Shown here one piece after another: positions 44,203 to 54,900 of a DNA stretch of 64,000 bases. The position numbers and the translations under genes are program-made. Each line of letters opens with the position of its first letter. The first letter of the stretch is position 1. This DNA is from Fibrobacter sp. (GTDB lineage Bacteria; Fibrobacterota; Fibrobacteria; Fibrobacterales; Fibrobacteraceae): positions 124,001 through 188,000 of the forward strand of contig JAKSIF010000003.1 of NCBI GenBank assembly GCA_024398965.1, in the 5' to 3' direction. The notes beneath the pieces were generated by a model that was given only the letters and a program-made list of their open reading frames with translations, had not been told where the DNA came from and searched no databases.

Positions 44203-45249
44203 CTATAGAATTTTTTCAAGTTCTGAAGCAATATCGCTTAGTTCGTTAGGATTTTGAGACATTCGTTTTTGCAATGATTGTCTGTGCACATAAGATGATT
44301 CTTCAAATTGTTTTGACAAACGTTCTTTAAAATTTGCAATACCAGATCCATTCGACAAGTAATTCCAATTAGAGTCACTTATAGTAGAATAAAGTTTTTT
44401 TATTTCCTCTTTCATGAAATTTCTATCACATGCTGTACAAACAACCATTTTGTCAGGATCCTGTTCAGGTGTATATGACGAACGAAACTTGTTTCTTATT
44501 CTAAATCCACATTGAATGTCGTAGAAATCCTTTTGTATATCAGTTAAATGCATAAAAGCATTGAACCAATCGCTATGTACTCCACATATTTCTTGTATGG
44601 CATCTTCAGGTAAATAATTTTCTGCTTCTCTCTTTTCAAGAATGTGATATTTTATATTCCACTTATTCAAGTCAGATATTGCCCGATCGTATTTATGGTT
44701 TTCATCGCCGAAAAATTCCCTGTCGCTGTCCCAAAGAACATAATATCTAAAGAATTTTATTTTGTTTTTAAAATCTTGTTCTTTTCTAGAAAAAATTGCT
44801 TTTGTTGAACCACACCCGCCTAGATGCTGTGGAAGAATTTTATTCTTCTCTAAAGCTTTTTTTATTCGAGTACTTCCAAAATGCTTTATAATGCAATTAA
44901 GAAAATAACCATCGTTTTGAATGTTCTCTACATAGACATACATTGGCAAAGTAACATAATCTATAGCTTCTTGAATATTGAAAACTTTTTTTACGATTTC
45001 TGAATGACCATTCATGCAAACGTCGATAACTTCACCGCGATATGTGGGTAATGTCATGTTAACGTTAATTGATTGCTTAATTATATTTTGTAAACTTTGG
45101 GGAAGAGATTTGAACGATCCGGTTTTCAAAGATTTCGGTCTGACGAGAATTGAGTTTATTCCTGAACTAAGAGATATGATAGAAAGTAATCCTATCAACT
45201 CTTCTATAGCCCCCCTTTCAAAACAAGAATCATCAATCCTACAAAGCAT
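44203..45249 (-). CDS. TOPRIM-like nuclease, second gene of the operon
   Basis: A 348-residue protein with the marks of a TOPRIM fold. The candidate catalytic glutamate is in YVYVENIQNDG (E108), followed by a glycine loop HLGGCGSTKAI near 145. The acidic pair is in RYYVLWDSDREFF (D174, D176), with YHILEKREAENYLPEDAI following. Such domains provide nuclease activity in OLD, PARIS (AriB) and Gabija-type systems. The first ~100 residues and the last ~130 (with CTACDRNF) are not recognised. ATG 45249 lies one base after the ATPase stop, with an AAGG seven bases before; an upstream TTG is less likely. Confidence 0.65.
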   Translation of the reverse strand: MLCRIDDSCFERGAIEELIGLLSIISLSSGINSILVRPKSLKTGSFKSLPQSLQNIIKQSINVNMTLPTYRGEVIDVCMNGHSEIVKKVFNIQEAIDYVTLPMYVYVENIQNDGYFLNCIIKHFGSTRIKKALEKNKILPQHLGGCGSTKAIFSRKEQDFKNKIKFFRYYVLWDSDREFFGDENHKYDRAISDLNKWNIKYHILEKREAENYLPEDAIQEICGVHSDWFNAFMHLTDIQKDFYDIQCGFRIRNKFRSSYTPEQDPDKMVVCTACDRNFMKEEIKKLYSTISDSNWNYLSNGSGIANFKERLSKQFEESSYVHRQSLQKRMSQNPNELSDIASELEKIL

Positions 45250-45250
45250 T

Positions 45251-46435
45251 TTATACCTTATTTTGTGCTTCAAAAATAGCTATCGATTCTGCCAAAGTTT
45301 CTTCAAAAACACCTTCTGGCCAGTAATTTACTGATCCATCTTCATTTATTTCGACTGAAGCAAGTTTGCTACAGCACTCATTTTCATCAAATTCTACAGA
45401 ATAAAGAGCGACGTCATTAACAGAAAGTTTTCCTTCTGCAATTAATCTTCTTAAGCGTAGAATAAAATTGATTGAGTGGGTTTCTACAAGATAAGATTTG
45501 TTGCAATCATTTTTTGTGCTTAAGGCGATTAATTCTGCAAGGTTTCCATGAGCTGCCGGATGCAAATGTGTTTCCGGTTCTTCTAGTACAATAATGGTCG
45601 GTTCCTCGCATGTACGACTTGCTCGCGTAACAATCGGAAGGGATTGGGCTATGCCTACGCCAGCATCTGTAATATTTATATTTAATTTGTCTGCTTGTTC
45701 AATTTCAATGGAGTAAACAGGATCTCTGTCACGATTTACTTTTATTTTCCATCCATTGAAATTGTTTTCATACCACTTTGAAACATTTTTTAGAAGTTCT
45801 TGATTAACTGTTTTTGAATCATCAATTAAAAACTGGTAGTTGATGCGACCATCATTTTCTTCACAAGATTTAAATGTGTTTGATTGTAAAAATGCGTATG
45901 GAAGCCAACGAAATGCTCCAATGTAATCAATGTTGAAGCGCAATGTGTTTATAATTTGTTGAGCAAACAGCTTGTATTTGTCATGACTTGGCGTAATTCC
46001 GTTAAAATACACTCCTGGAACGGGATTTTTTGTTACAAGATCATGAAGTTCGTCGTCCTCACCAGGTTCAAGTCCAATTTTGTCGTCTTTGTTTTGAGCT
46101 GTCCAGCGTTCTATTTTCGAATGGCCATTTTCTTCGTTGAAAAAAAAAGAAAATTCAAGAGAATTTTTTTTGTTATCTTCAAAAAAGAATGAAACAGCTC
46201 TATGACCACGACCATACACAAGGCTTCTCATATCCTCGATGTGTAGTCCGTTTTTTGTAGGGTCGAATACTTCAGCAGATTGGCAGTTAATGGCTGATTG
46301 TAAAATCGATGGTATTTTGAGAATAGCGCTTTTGCCAGAGTTGTTTTTTCCAAAAATTACTGTGACGGGTTTTAATGAAAGCGTCTGTTCGTTTTTGAAA
46401 ATTTTATAGTAGCTAAAACGAATGTTTTTTATCAT
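45251..46435 (-). CDS. ABC-type ATPase, first gene of ATPase/TOPRIM/DUF262 operon
   Basis: A 394-residue ATPase of the OLD/RecF type. Walker A is GKNNSGKS (residues 29-36), a signature-like DAGVGIAQSLPIV lies near 261, and Walker B is TIIVLEEPETHLHP, with LVETHSINFI after it. The middle ~150 residues are a large insertion (KIERWTAQNKDDKIGLEPGE). AGGTGAT precedes the ATG. It is first in a three-gene minus-strand operon with the TOPRIM-like and DUF262 genes, which suggests sensing by ATPase and DUF262 and cutting by TOPRIM. This is inferred. Confidence 0.75.
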   Translation of the reverse strand: MIKNIRFSYYKIFKNEQTLSLKPVTVIFGKNNSGKSAILKIPSILQSAINCQSAEVFDPTKNGLHIEDMRSLVYGRGHRAVSFFFEDNKKNSLEFSFFFNEENGHSKIERWTAQNKDDKIGLEPGEDDELHDLVTKNPVPGVYFNGITPSHDKYKLFAQQIINTLRFNIDYIGAFRWLPYAFLQSNTFKSCEENDGRINYQFLIDDSKTVNQELLKNVSKWYENNFNGWKIKVNRDRDPVYSIEIEQADKLNINITDAGVGIAQSLPIVTRASRTCEEPTIIVLEEPETHLHPAAHGNLAELIALSTKNDCNKSYLVETHSINFILRLRRLIAEGKLSVNDVALYSVEFDENECCSKLASVEINEDGSVNYWPEGVFEETLAESIAIFEAQNKV

Positions 46436-46893
46436 ATTATCACCTAATGTGTATAATTTAGATTTAAATAACCTATAATGATTGCTGAATTCAAAAAAAA
46501 AGATGCTTTTAAGAATAGTTGTCCTGTTTTAATGTCATAACCTTGAAAAATATCCCGGTGTGACGTGTTTCACGCTGGTTGTGAAATGAATACGGTTATA
46601 ATACGCCCACGTTCCAGCGGTATACAAAAAAAGTCGGACTGCGGGGCGGGGTGTGGGGTGAATATGGGGGCGTTTTACCCTCTTTTGGGGTGTTTGTGGC
46701 TGGTCAAATAGCTTTCTTTATTATCTTTTTCTTAAAAATAAGAACAGATTTTGTTCCTATGAATGAATCGGATGTAAAAGTAAAAGGGCCTAGCCCCTAT
46801 TCGATTGCGCGGTTGAAACCGCGATTTATGGTGGATGCCTTATCCATCGAGATTCTGCTTTCAAAAAAAGTTTAATAACAGGAGTACCAAAAG
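46436..46893 (+). promoter_or_regulatory. divergent intergenic leader with inverted repeats
   Basis: No gene I can support; a 74-residue ORF here lacks a usable start signal. Three short inverted repeats lie in 60 bases: GGGC-CTA-GCCC (46786-46796), CGCGGTT-GA-AACCGCG (46808-46823) and TGGAT-GCCTT-ATCCA (46832-46846). A TATAAT occurs at 46597-46602, with no well-spaced -35. Promoters for the minus-strand operon and the FISUMP genes should lie here. Confidence 0.35.
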
Positions 46894-47667
46894 ATGAACA
46901 AGTTCAAGACACTACTTTTCTTAGCCGTGTTTGGCGGAATAGGCCTTTGGGGCTGTGACGATTCTTCGTCGGCAAGTGATGACAGACAAACCAAAACATC
47001 TTCATCTAGTTCAATTGTGTCAGCGACATCATGCAAGGACTGCGAATACGGAACATTGACCGATTCACGTGATGGTCAAACATATAAGACCATTGTTATT
47101 GGCACGCAAACCTGGATGGCTGAGAACTTAAACTTTGAGACGGAAGAAAGCTATTGCTTGGATGATGACGCGGTCAATTGCTCCAAATATGGTCGCCTGT
47201 ACAAATGGGCTGCTGCGATGGACGGTGCGGGAACATGGACATCAAATGGTAAGGGTTGTGGCTATGATGTGACTTGTTCTCCAATATACCCGGTGCGTGG
47301 CATATGCCCCGAAGGCTGGCATTTGCCGGATACTACCGAATTCAAGACTCTGTTCGATGCCGTTGGCGGCGCTTCCACCGGAGGTATTGCCCTCAAGTCC
47401 ACTAGCGGTTGGAAAGACAAAGATGGTTCCAGTGGTAATGGAACGGATGCCTATGCTTTTTCTGTTTTGCCTGCTGGTGAAGCGCGCGACTATGGGAGAT
47501 ATGATGGGGAGGGCGGTGCTGCTCGCTTTTGGAGTTCTACTGAAGCGAATAAAGAGAAAGCGTACGATATTAGATTGTTGTTTCACAAGGAGGATGTGTC
47601 CATTGATATCCTTTCCCAAAAGTTCAATGCATATTCTATCCGCTGCGTAAAGGATTTGGAAAATTAA
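46894..47667 (+). CDS. FISUMP-domain lipoprotein
   Basis: A 257-residue lipoprotein with an LWGC lipobox (Cys21) and a short serine linker (~residues 24-45). It ends in a complete FISUMP domain: GTLTDSRDGQTYKTIVIGTQ, TWMAENLNFET, YGRLYKWAAAMD, RGICPEGWHLPDTTEFKTLF, RFWSSTE, and AYSIRCVKD. This is the clearest match to the family in the window. The role is unknown, with probable surface or periplasmic location. GGAG lies ten bases before the ATG. A second FISUMP gene follows after 45 bases. Confidence 0.9.
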   Translation: MNKFKTLLFLAVFGGIGLWGCDDSSSASDDRQTKTSSSSSIVSATSCKDCEYGTLTDSRDGQTYKTIVIGTQTWMAENLNFETEESYCLDDDAVNCSKYGRLYKWAAAMDGAGTWTSNGKGCGYDVTCSPIYPVRGICPEGWHLPDTTEFKTLFDAVGGASTGGIALKSTSGWKDKDGSSGNGTDAYAFSVLPAGEARDYGRYDGEGGAARFWSSTEANKEKAYDIRLLFHKEDVSIDILSQKFNAYSIRCVKDLEN

Positions 47668-47712
47668 AAATTAGGGATTGAAAGACTAAAATTTCAAAAA
47701 AGGTTCTAAATT

Positions 47713-48915
47713 ATGAAAAATTTAAAAATGTTGTTTTGTATAGTCGTATTTAGCGTGATTGGTTTTTTGGGCTGTGATGATTCCGCTTCAAGCAATGAAC
47801 CTGATGAAAATGCCTCCGTTGATTCTTCATCGTCAGTCTGTAAGGATTGTGACGACGAATCAAGTAGTTCTGCTAAAAAGATTGATTCTTCTGCTGAGAA
47901 GAATGTAGAATCATCGGATGATGCTGAAACTGGCACGTCTTCTTCAAGTAAGGGGAGGGTAATAAGTAGTTCTTCTGAATACACTACTTTATCGAATGCG
48001 TCTTCATCAAACGACAATGCTTTAGAAACATGTTCTGAAGAATTTGAAGGAATGGTAAGAATAAGAAAGGATTCGTCAGGAACTCAGTTGAAGTGGGATT
48101 GTACAGATGGTTTTTGGATTTTAAGATCTTCCAGTTCTGCGGCTTCAAGTAGTAGTTATTTCGATACCACAAAGGTTTTTAACCCTAATGTAGAGTATGG
48201 CTCCCATACGGATTCTCGCGATGGCAAGGTCTATCGCACGATAGAAATAAACAACGGGTTTATTCCCTTCACATTTTTTGCCGAAAACCTGAATTATGGC
48301 AAGATGATTGAAGCCGGAAAAAATCAGTCTGATTCAACGAAATACTGCTATAACAATGATTCATGGTATTGCGAGCACGGCTTTGGCGGACTCTACACTT
48401 GGAGCAATGCAATGGGATTCCCGAGTGCTTGTGATAGTGTTTCTGTCGGTTCGGATAAATGCCCTAGTGATTTTACATATCCACTCTCTGGAAATTCGGA
48501 TTCTGCATTGTATGTATATCATCAAGGCGTCTGTGATGAAGGCTGGCATATTATGAATGCTGGAGAATGGGGACAAATAACAAAATTTTCCCAATCTCTT
48601 GCTGCGGTTATTACATCAGAAATATGGGTTCCCGGGCGAGAGAACAGGTATGGAGTATCCTTGTTACCAGCTTCTAAATGGAGTTCAAAGGACGGTTTTG
48701 CACCAATTGCACCAATAAATAAACAAGACGAAATGTCTACGTCTTTTTGGTATCCATGGCAAGGCGATTATAACTGGGCTCATGGACCTACTGTCTATAC
48801 ATCTCAGGATAATACCGGCAAGTTAAATGGAATCCTTAAGACGGATGCGGTATCTGTCCGCTGCGTGAAGGATTATAATATTTTTGACTATGTAACATGG
48901 TTATCTCAAGAGTGA
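47713..48915 (+). CDS. FISUMP-domain lipoprotein
   Basis: A 400-residue lipoprotein (FLGC lipobox, Cys21) with a long serine/glutamate/aspartate linker up to ~residue 155. The FISUMP domain then shows YGSHTDSRDGKVYRTIEINN, FFAENLNYG, GGLYTWSNAMGFPSAC, GVCDEGWHIMNAGEWGQI and AVSVRCVKD. It also has an embedded segment (residues ~110-140, RIRKDSSGTQLKWDCTDGFW) of a kind seen in Fibrobacter proteins. It precedes giant gene 2 by 31 bases, as the gene at 14566 precedes giant gene 1. Confidence 0.9.
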   Translation: MKNLKMLFCIVVFSVIGFLGCDDSASSNEPDENASVDSSSSVCKDCDDESSSSAKKIDSSAEKNVESSDDAETGTSSSSKGRVISSSSEYTTLSNASSSNDNALETCSEEFEGMVRIRKDSSGTQLKWDCTDGFWILRSSSSAASSSSYFDTTKVFNPNVEYGSHTDSRDGKVYRTIEINNGFIPFTFFAENLNYGKMIEAGKNQSDSTKYCYNNDSWYCEHGFGGLYTWSNAMGFPSACDSVSVGSDKCPSDFTYPLSGNSDSALYVYHQGVCDEGWHIMNAGEWGQITKFSQSLAAVITSEIWVPGRENRYGVSLLPASKWSSKDGFAPIAPINKQDEMSTSFWYPWQGDYNWAHGPTVYTSQDNTGKLNGILKTDAVSVRCVKDYNIFDYVTWLSQE

Positions 48916-48946
48916 GTAATTAACATTTTTACAGAACGGAGTTAGT

Positions 48947-51900
48947 ATGTCTAAGTTCAACAATAAGAATGGCAAAAAATATAACCAGAATAATTACCGC
49001 ATTGAACAACTTGAGCATAGGTTCATGATGGATGCAGCTCCGACAGATACGGACTGGAAAAATGAAATTGATGATGTTGACATTAGTACATATAATTTAC
49101 CGGCCACAACAGAAGAATCCATCGAGGGCTTGATTGCTTATAATAGCGAAGGTATTGCAAACAGGGTGTCTTTGCCGGACGTCTTGGATAGCAGAGAAAT
49201 TGATTTTTCTGATGAGGTCGATGACGTAAAGGACTTTGTCAAGGATACCGTTGAAGCTCTTCAAGAAGAAGCCGAAGAAAATGCAGAGAATGCAAAAGAT
49301 GCTGCACAAGCGGCGTTAACTGTTGCCGAACAAAATTATAATACGGCAAAGGCTGCTTATGAAAGCCTATTTCCAGATCCGAATAATATTAGCCCTGCAT
49401 TCAGTCAAACCGAACAGGGAATTACTTTGCAAACTTTAATTAATGGTGCTCAGAATGCGTACAATGCTGCTCTAGCTCATTACAATCAAGTAACGACAAA
49501 CTTTCAGATAGATGCCTCAACATTATGCGCTCGACTTGTCCAAGATAATGAAAACAACAACTGGAGTTTCACGGATAATTCGGGAAAAATAAATGTTTCC
49601 ATTTCTATAAATCAAGCTGTTTCCATTGACGATAGTTTAGATATTGTTCCAGATATTGCTGAAAAGACACAAATCGATGTTGCTTTTAAAAAGCTTGAAA
49701 AAGACAACGTAAAGGGCTTTGCAGAGGTGTCTTTCGAGATTGATGGCAATTCTCAGACATCTATTAATAGCAATACCAGCGTTGAAATCGAATTCGACTT
49801 TTTCCAGGATTTATCTAAGATTGATGCTAAGATCGGTATTCTTGGCCTTAAATCCATTGATGATTCCAACGTATCAAACCCTGATTTGAAAATTACGGGA
49901 AAAAGTACACTTCATGGTGATACATCGTCTTATGATACTGAATTTGAGTATGACCTTGATTTTAAAGTCAATGATAGTTCTCTTCTGACTATTCAGAATG
50001 GATTTTATGTTGATGACTCTAATCATTTGAAATACGCAGGGAAATCAACAGTTGGTCCGAAATGGTCTAGCGGTAGCAATGCTCATGACGAAGAAACCTT
50101 TGTTCCTGATTTTGCAAATGTGCAGATGGGAGAAATTCTTAATCAATTTAATGCCATCTCAAAATGGCTTCAAAATATCGAAAGCGACATCCTGAAAAAT
50201 AATTTCCAGGGAATGATTGAACAGAACGCGTCCTCATTTTTACGACTTTCGACGGTATTTGAAAAAGTTATAAAAACTCCACCGCGTTCTTTACAGGAAC
50301 TTTTGAACGAAAGTTATTTTAACAACGTAATAGGCATTTCTTTTACAAAAGAAGGTGGCGATAATTTCTGTAATCTTGTCTTTACGGGACTGCAAACATC
50401 ACAAACGGCGAAAGCATCTTTGAGCGATTCCTTTTTGGGAACGATATCGGATTCTTTAAGTGAAATATCGAAAAACACGCTGTCATTGAGTGTTGGTTCT
50501 TCGATGAACTTGACATTAAAAATTCCAATGTCCAAAAATAACGCTTACGGACCGAATGACAACATTCATGAACTTTTGAATAATAACTTAAATGACAAAG
50601 TGAAAAATGGCATTGCTAATGTTGTGCAAACAGAAGCGTTTTCGACATACTTCGTTATTTCTGAGCCGATAGAGATGAAGTTGGTATATGATAATGAAGG
50701 CAATAAGACTGAGGCGGAGTGTACAATAGCGAGCACCGTAAACGATAAGACTTCTCTAATTACTGCATTTAATACAGCGTTAAATACTGTGATAGACAAT
50801 AATTTTGATGTGCTGTATGATGAAAATCTTCAAAAATTAGCCGTTTTTTCGGATGAACCAATCACATCAATGTCTTTCCTTAGTGGCAATAGTCGGGAAA
50901 TTGGTTTTTTCGGTACTCAACAATTCTGCAAGGCTTATGTAATTGAAGGAGATTCAGTAGAAATAGATGGTAATGAGATTAAAGTAGATGCGGATAAAGG
51001 TGGCAATTTGACTGCCGCACTTAACGATTTCTTAATGAAAAGTTCTGATTATGTTGATTATTCGGCAATCAGTTTTGGAGGCAAAACTGTTGTCGTATAT
51101 AATTCGTCTAGCGCTGATTCAAATGAGGATCCTTGGGAAAATTTTTCTGAAGATGGTGACAAAAAATATGTGTTGATTTCATCGACTCTTCCTGTTGTTG
51201 TGCCTAAAAGTGAAGGCAACATAACATTTTCGTTAAATGGTATGAACAGTACACCTATTTCGTGTAGCTTTAATGCGAATGACTTTGATGGTTGTTATTC
51301 TACGGAAGATGTCGCTCGTGTTATTTCCAAAAAAATTCCTGATAATAGAGGGATAATCGTTGAGTCTGGAAAGGGAAATATTCTTTTTTATTGTAATGAT
51401 TCCGGCTTTAGCGTCTCGTCAACTCTTGATAGTTTAAATTTTACGTCGCCACAATCTTCAACAGACTGCATGGAGATTGTATTGGATGATGATACTGAAA
51501 TACATATAAATCTCAAAACTGTTCTTGAAAATCCAAACGCTAAATTTTCCGATGTAGTACAAGCAATCTGCTCTCAATGTGATGCTGTCAGTGGGATGAC
51601 TGCACTGACTAATGGACTCACGATTTCATTAAGTGGAAAAAAGATAAAGTCAATCTCAAATTTGAATGGATTTTCTATCGCGACATTGTTGGGAATTGCT
51701 GGCGATTGGAACGAGACTCCCGTATCTAAAATCGAAATTAAGGCTCCGAAACAGAAAGAAATTGAAATTACAAAATTTGATATAACAGTGAATGAAACTT
51801 TAACAGGAAATGGAACGCTTGCTTCGGCAACACTTGGTTTGGTTGGCCTTGATGTTGCAGGAAATATTGGCGTAAGTTCGACTAAGACAATAAACTTGAC

Positions 51901-54900
51901 AACGGGTGAAACTATTAAAGATGTATCGAAAATAGAAACTAGCGGAGGATATCAGAACTATCAAGATTATTTTGATTGTCAGGATTGGGTGCTCACAAAA
52001 ACTCCTTCAAATTCGGGTTTGAGTGTTTTGTTTGGAAATGGATTGAATGCCGGAAATCGTACTATAGGGAGCATATCCTCTGCATTTAATCAATCGCAGC
52101 CTTTTGATTTTATTGCCTTGCCAAATTATGGGGAATTTACTTCGCTTATGGATTCTATTCCAATGTCAATGCTGTTGGAACGGGTCACGACTGCAATAAG
52201 AACAAATCTACTAGAAAATATTTTTGGCTATGGGGTTGATGCAAGTCAGTTGAGTCAAAATTCCATTGAGGGAATGTTAAATCAAAAATTGCCATTGTTT
52301 GGTAAATCTGCACCGGAACTTTTAGGCTTGGTTGCTAAATTAAATGATGTCATCAGTAACATCTCCCAAAATCAACCGACAACCTTGCAGGAACTAGTTG
52401 CACGAGTCAAGAAAACCTTGGGTGCGGCACTTTCTTTTACATTCAATGAAAATAGTATAGATTTTGATTTGGAATGGAACAGAGACTTTACATCTGAACT
52501 TATTCCCATAAATAATTTCTCGTTGATGGATTCGGTTAATGTTGGTGGATATGCCGAAGTCTACCTGAATGGTTCCATTCACTCAAAATTCTGTTTTTCT
52601 ATTGCGACAACGGGATTGACTTTATCCAATGCCCAACTGAAGAATGGGTCTTTTGTGTCTTTCGATGCGAAAATAATCGGTAAGCCGCTAGCATTCGAAC
52701 TTTCGTTGGCTTTGCTTGGAGATGTTAATAAAAGTGTTCCCTTATTGAATGTGGTTAGTGGGGATAGAGCCCAAAGTTATGTTAACTTGAAGACTTGCGC
52801 TTTATTTACTTTGCAAAGTTCTGGATCTGAATCTGCTCTTGAATGGAGTAAAACAAGCGAGGACTGCCGCATTGGCGGTGAACTGAAATTGCAATGCGCT
52901 GGGCTTGATGCAGGAACAATCAAGATAGGAGTGCAAGGTGCAAACGACATTAGTTTGTGGCAAGATTCTGAGAATGATGCTGCTGGACAATTTACTTTGA
53001 GCGATCTTGTTTCAGGGAATTTTGGCGTAAAATTGCCAGAGTTTCTGCATCAGGCTCCTTTGGGAAATGTCGGGACGGGAAATATTGTTCTTGATTTATC
53101 AAATGTCAGTGTGAATTTTGACGATATAGACCTGTTTGGTCAACTTCGGTTGGTTTCCGATGCCTTAAGTTCTGTTTTACGAAAAGCACAAAGTTGCCTT
53201 AACACGACTTTTTTGTCAGATGGTATGCGGAAAATACCTCTGGTTGGAGATTCCATTGTTGGTGCTGCCGATTGTTTGACGGAACTGGATGAAAAGTTTA
53301 TAGAACCATTCCGGAAATTCTCGTATAATACGCAGAATTTAAATGCCGCTGCTGTGGCAGAGCGACTTTATTCCATTCTGAATTCGTATGGGATTTTGAA
53401 AAACTTTGAAAAGGTTGTTTCAGAAAATCAGAATGTTGCATGGGCAGGAACCTGTTTTGACAAGTATTATGCCAATGAAGGCAAGCAGTATGTCCAGTAT
53501 AACGAAAGTGACAGTTGTGCGGAATGGCGTATTTGTCTAGGCAAGACCTTCGATTTGGATGCCAATGCTGATTTTGACCTTGGTATGCCTGGACTTGGTC
53601 TTACAGCAGAAGGCGGTGTTGGACTCTCGTTGGAATGGAAATGGTATATAGGCTTTGGCATATCGAAGGAAAAAGGTGCCTATATTCTACTTTCGAAAGG
53701 TAGTGATGTTGCCGGCGTTGATGATGGTAAGAATATAGTTGCTGACGGAATTTCCAGAGGTGCGAACTTAACTGGCGATGACATTGTTGTCACTGTAAAA
53801 GTGAGCCCAAACGTAGAAATAGATGGCTCACTTGGATTCCTGCAAATGAATGCTCACTTGGTGGATGGTTCTGGCAATGACTTAGAAGGAAAACCTGCTC
53901 TTAGTTTTGATTTGTGCATTGACTTGAATGATGGTCGTAATGGTTCTTCAGATGAAATTGATGACCATGGTACTGATTTAACGGCCAATACAGAAATTTC
54001 TGTAAATAGCATTGCGTCAAATCTCTCTGTAGAAGCTAATCTGTATGGTGAGGTAGGCTTAAATGTCAAGATGACACTCGGGTTTGACTCGGATAAAGTA
54101 GATGTAGGTTTTCCTGAGATTGGGGCGACTTTCAGTTTCCTGTGGAAAACAAAATTTGGCAAGCCTTCCGGTGCACTCAGTTCTGCTGGATTCAAAAATG
54201 TCAATTTTGACATGGGCTCGTTTGTTGAAAGAACTTTGCAGCCTGTTCTGAATAAGATTCAAAAAGTCCTTGATCCGATTATGCCTTTGATTGAATTCTT
54301 GCAGTCGGATATTCCTGTGCTGAGTTCACTTCCGGGCAGCCCGGAACACCTTACGGTTTTAAGTTTGATAAAGTCTATTGGCAGCGCCAAGGGGTTGGAC
54401 CTCGGAATGCTTGATGATATAGTCCAACTTGCCAATATGATTAAGACATTTAGTAATCCGTCTGGTTTTAGGCAAATAAATTTGGGCAATTTGGATTTAC
54501 CAGCAACTACCGAAGGACTTAATCAGTCAGTAAGTAATGTTTTGTCTGGTGTAGGGATGTTTAATTCTAATTTATTTGAATTTAGTAATGGAACCGGGAA
54601 TAATGATGATTTCGATGACTTAAAAGGATTGAATCAGGATAATGGTGATTATGGGTTGTTCTTCCCCTTTATTCAAAGTGAAAATACTAAAGATTTTGAT
54701 ATTAACGCCCTAAAATCAAGTACCATACAGCTTTTATTCGGTCAAAACGTTGATCTGATTAAGTACAATATGCGTCCGCTTATTTTGGATTTTGACTGGG
54801 GCAAAAGTTTTGCAATTGTTGGACCGTTATTTGCTGATATTGGATTCAGCTTTGGAGTCAATATAGATCTTTGCTTTGGCTATGATACTTGTGGACTCAG

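Noticed and set aside
46651-46875. 74-codon ORF ahead of the second FISUMP pair
   Set aside because: Lies in a GT-rich, hairpin-containing leader, with no Shine-Dalgarno and no recognisable pattern.
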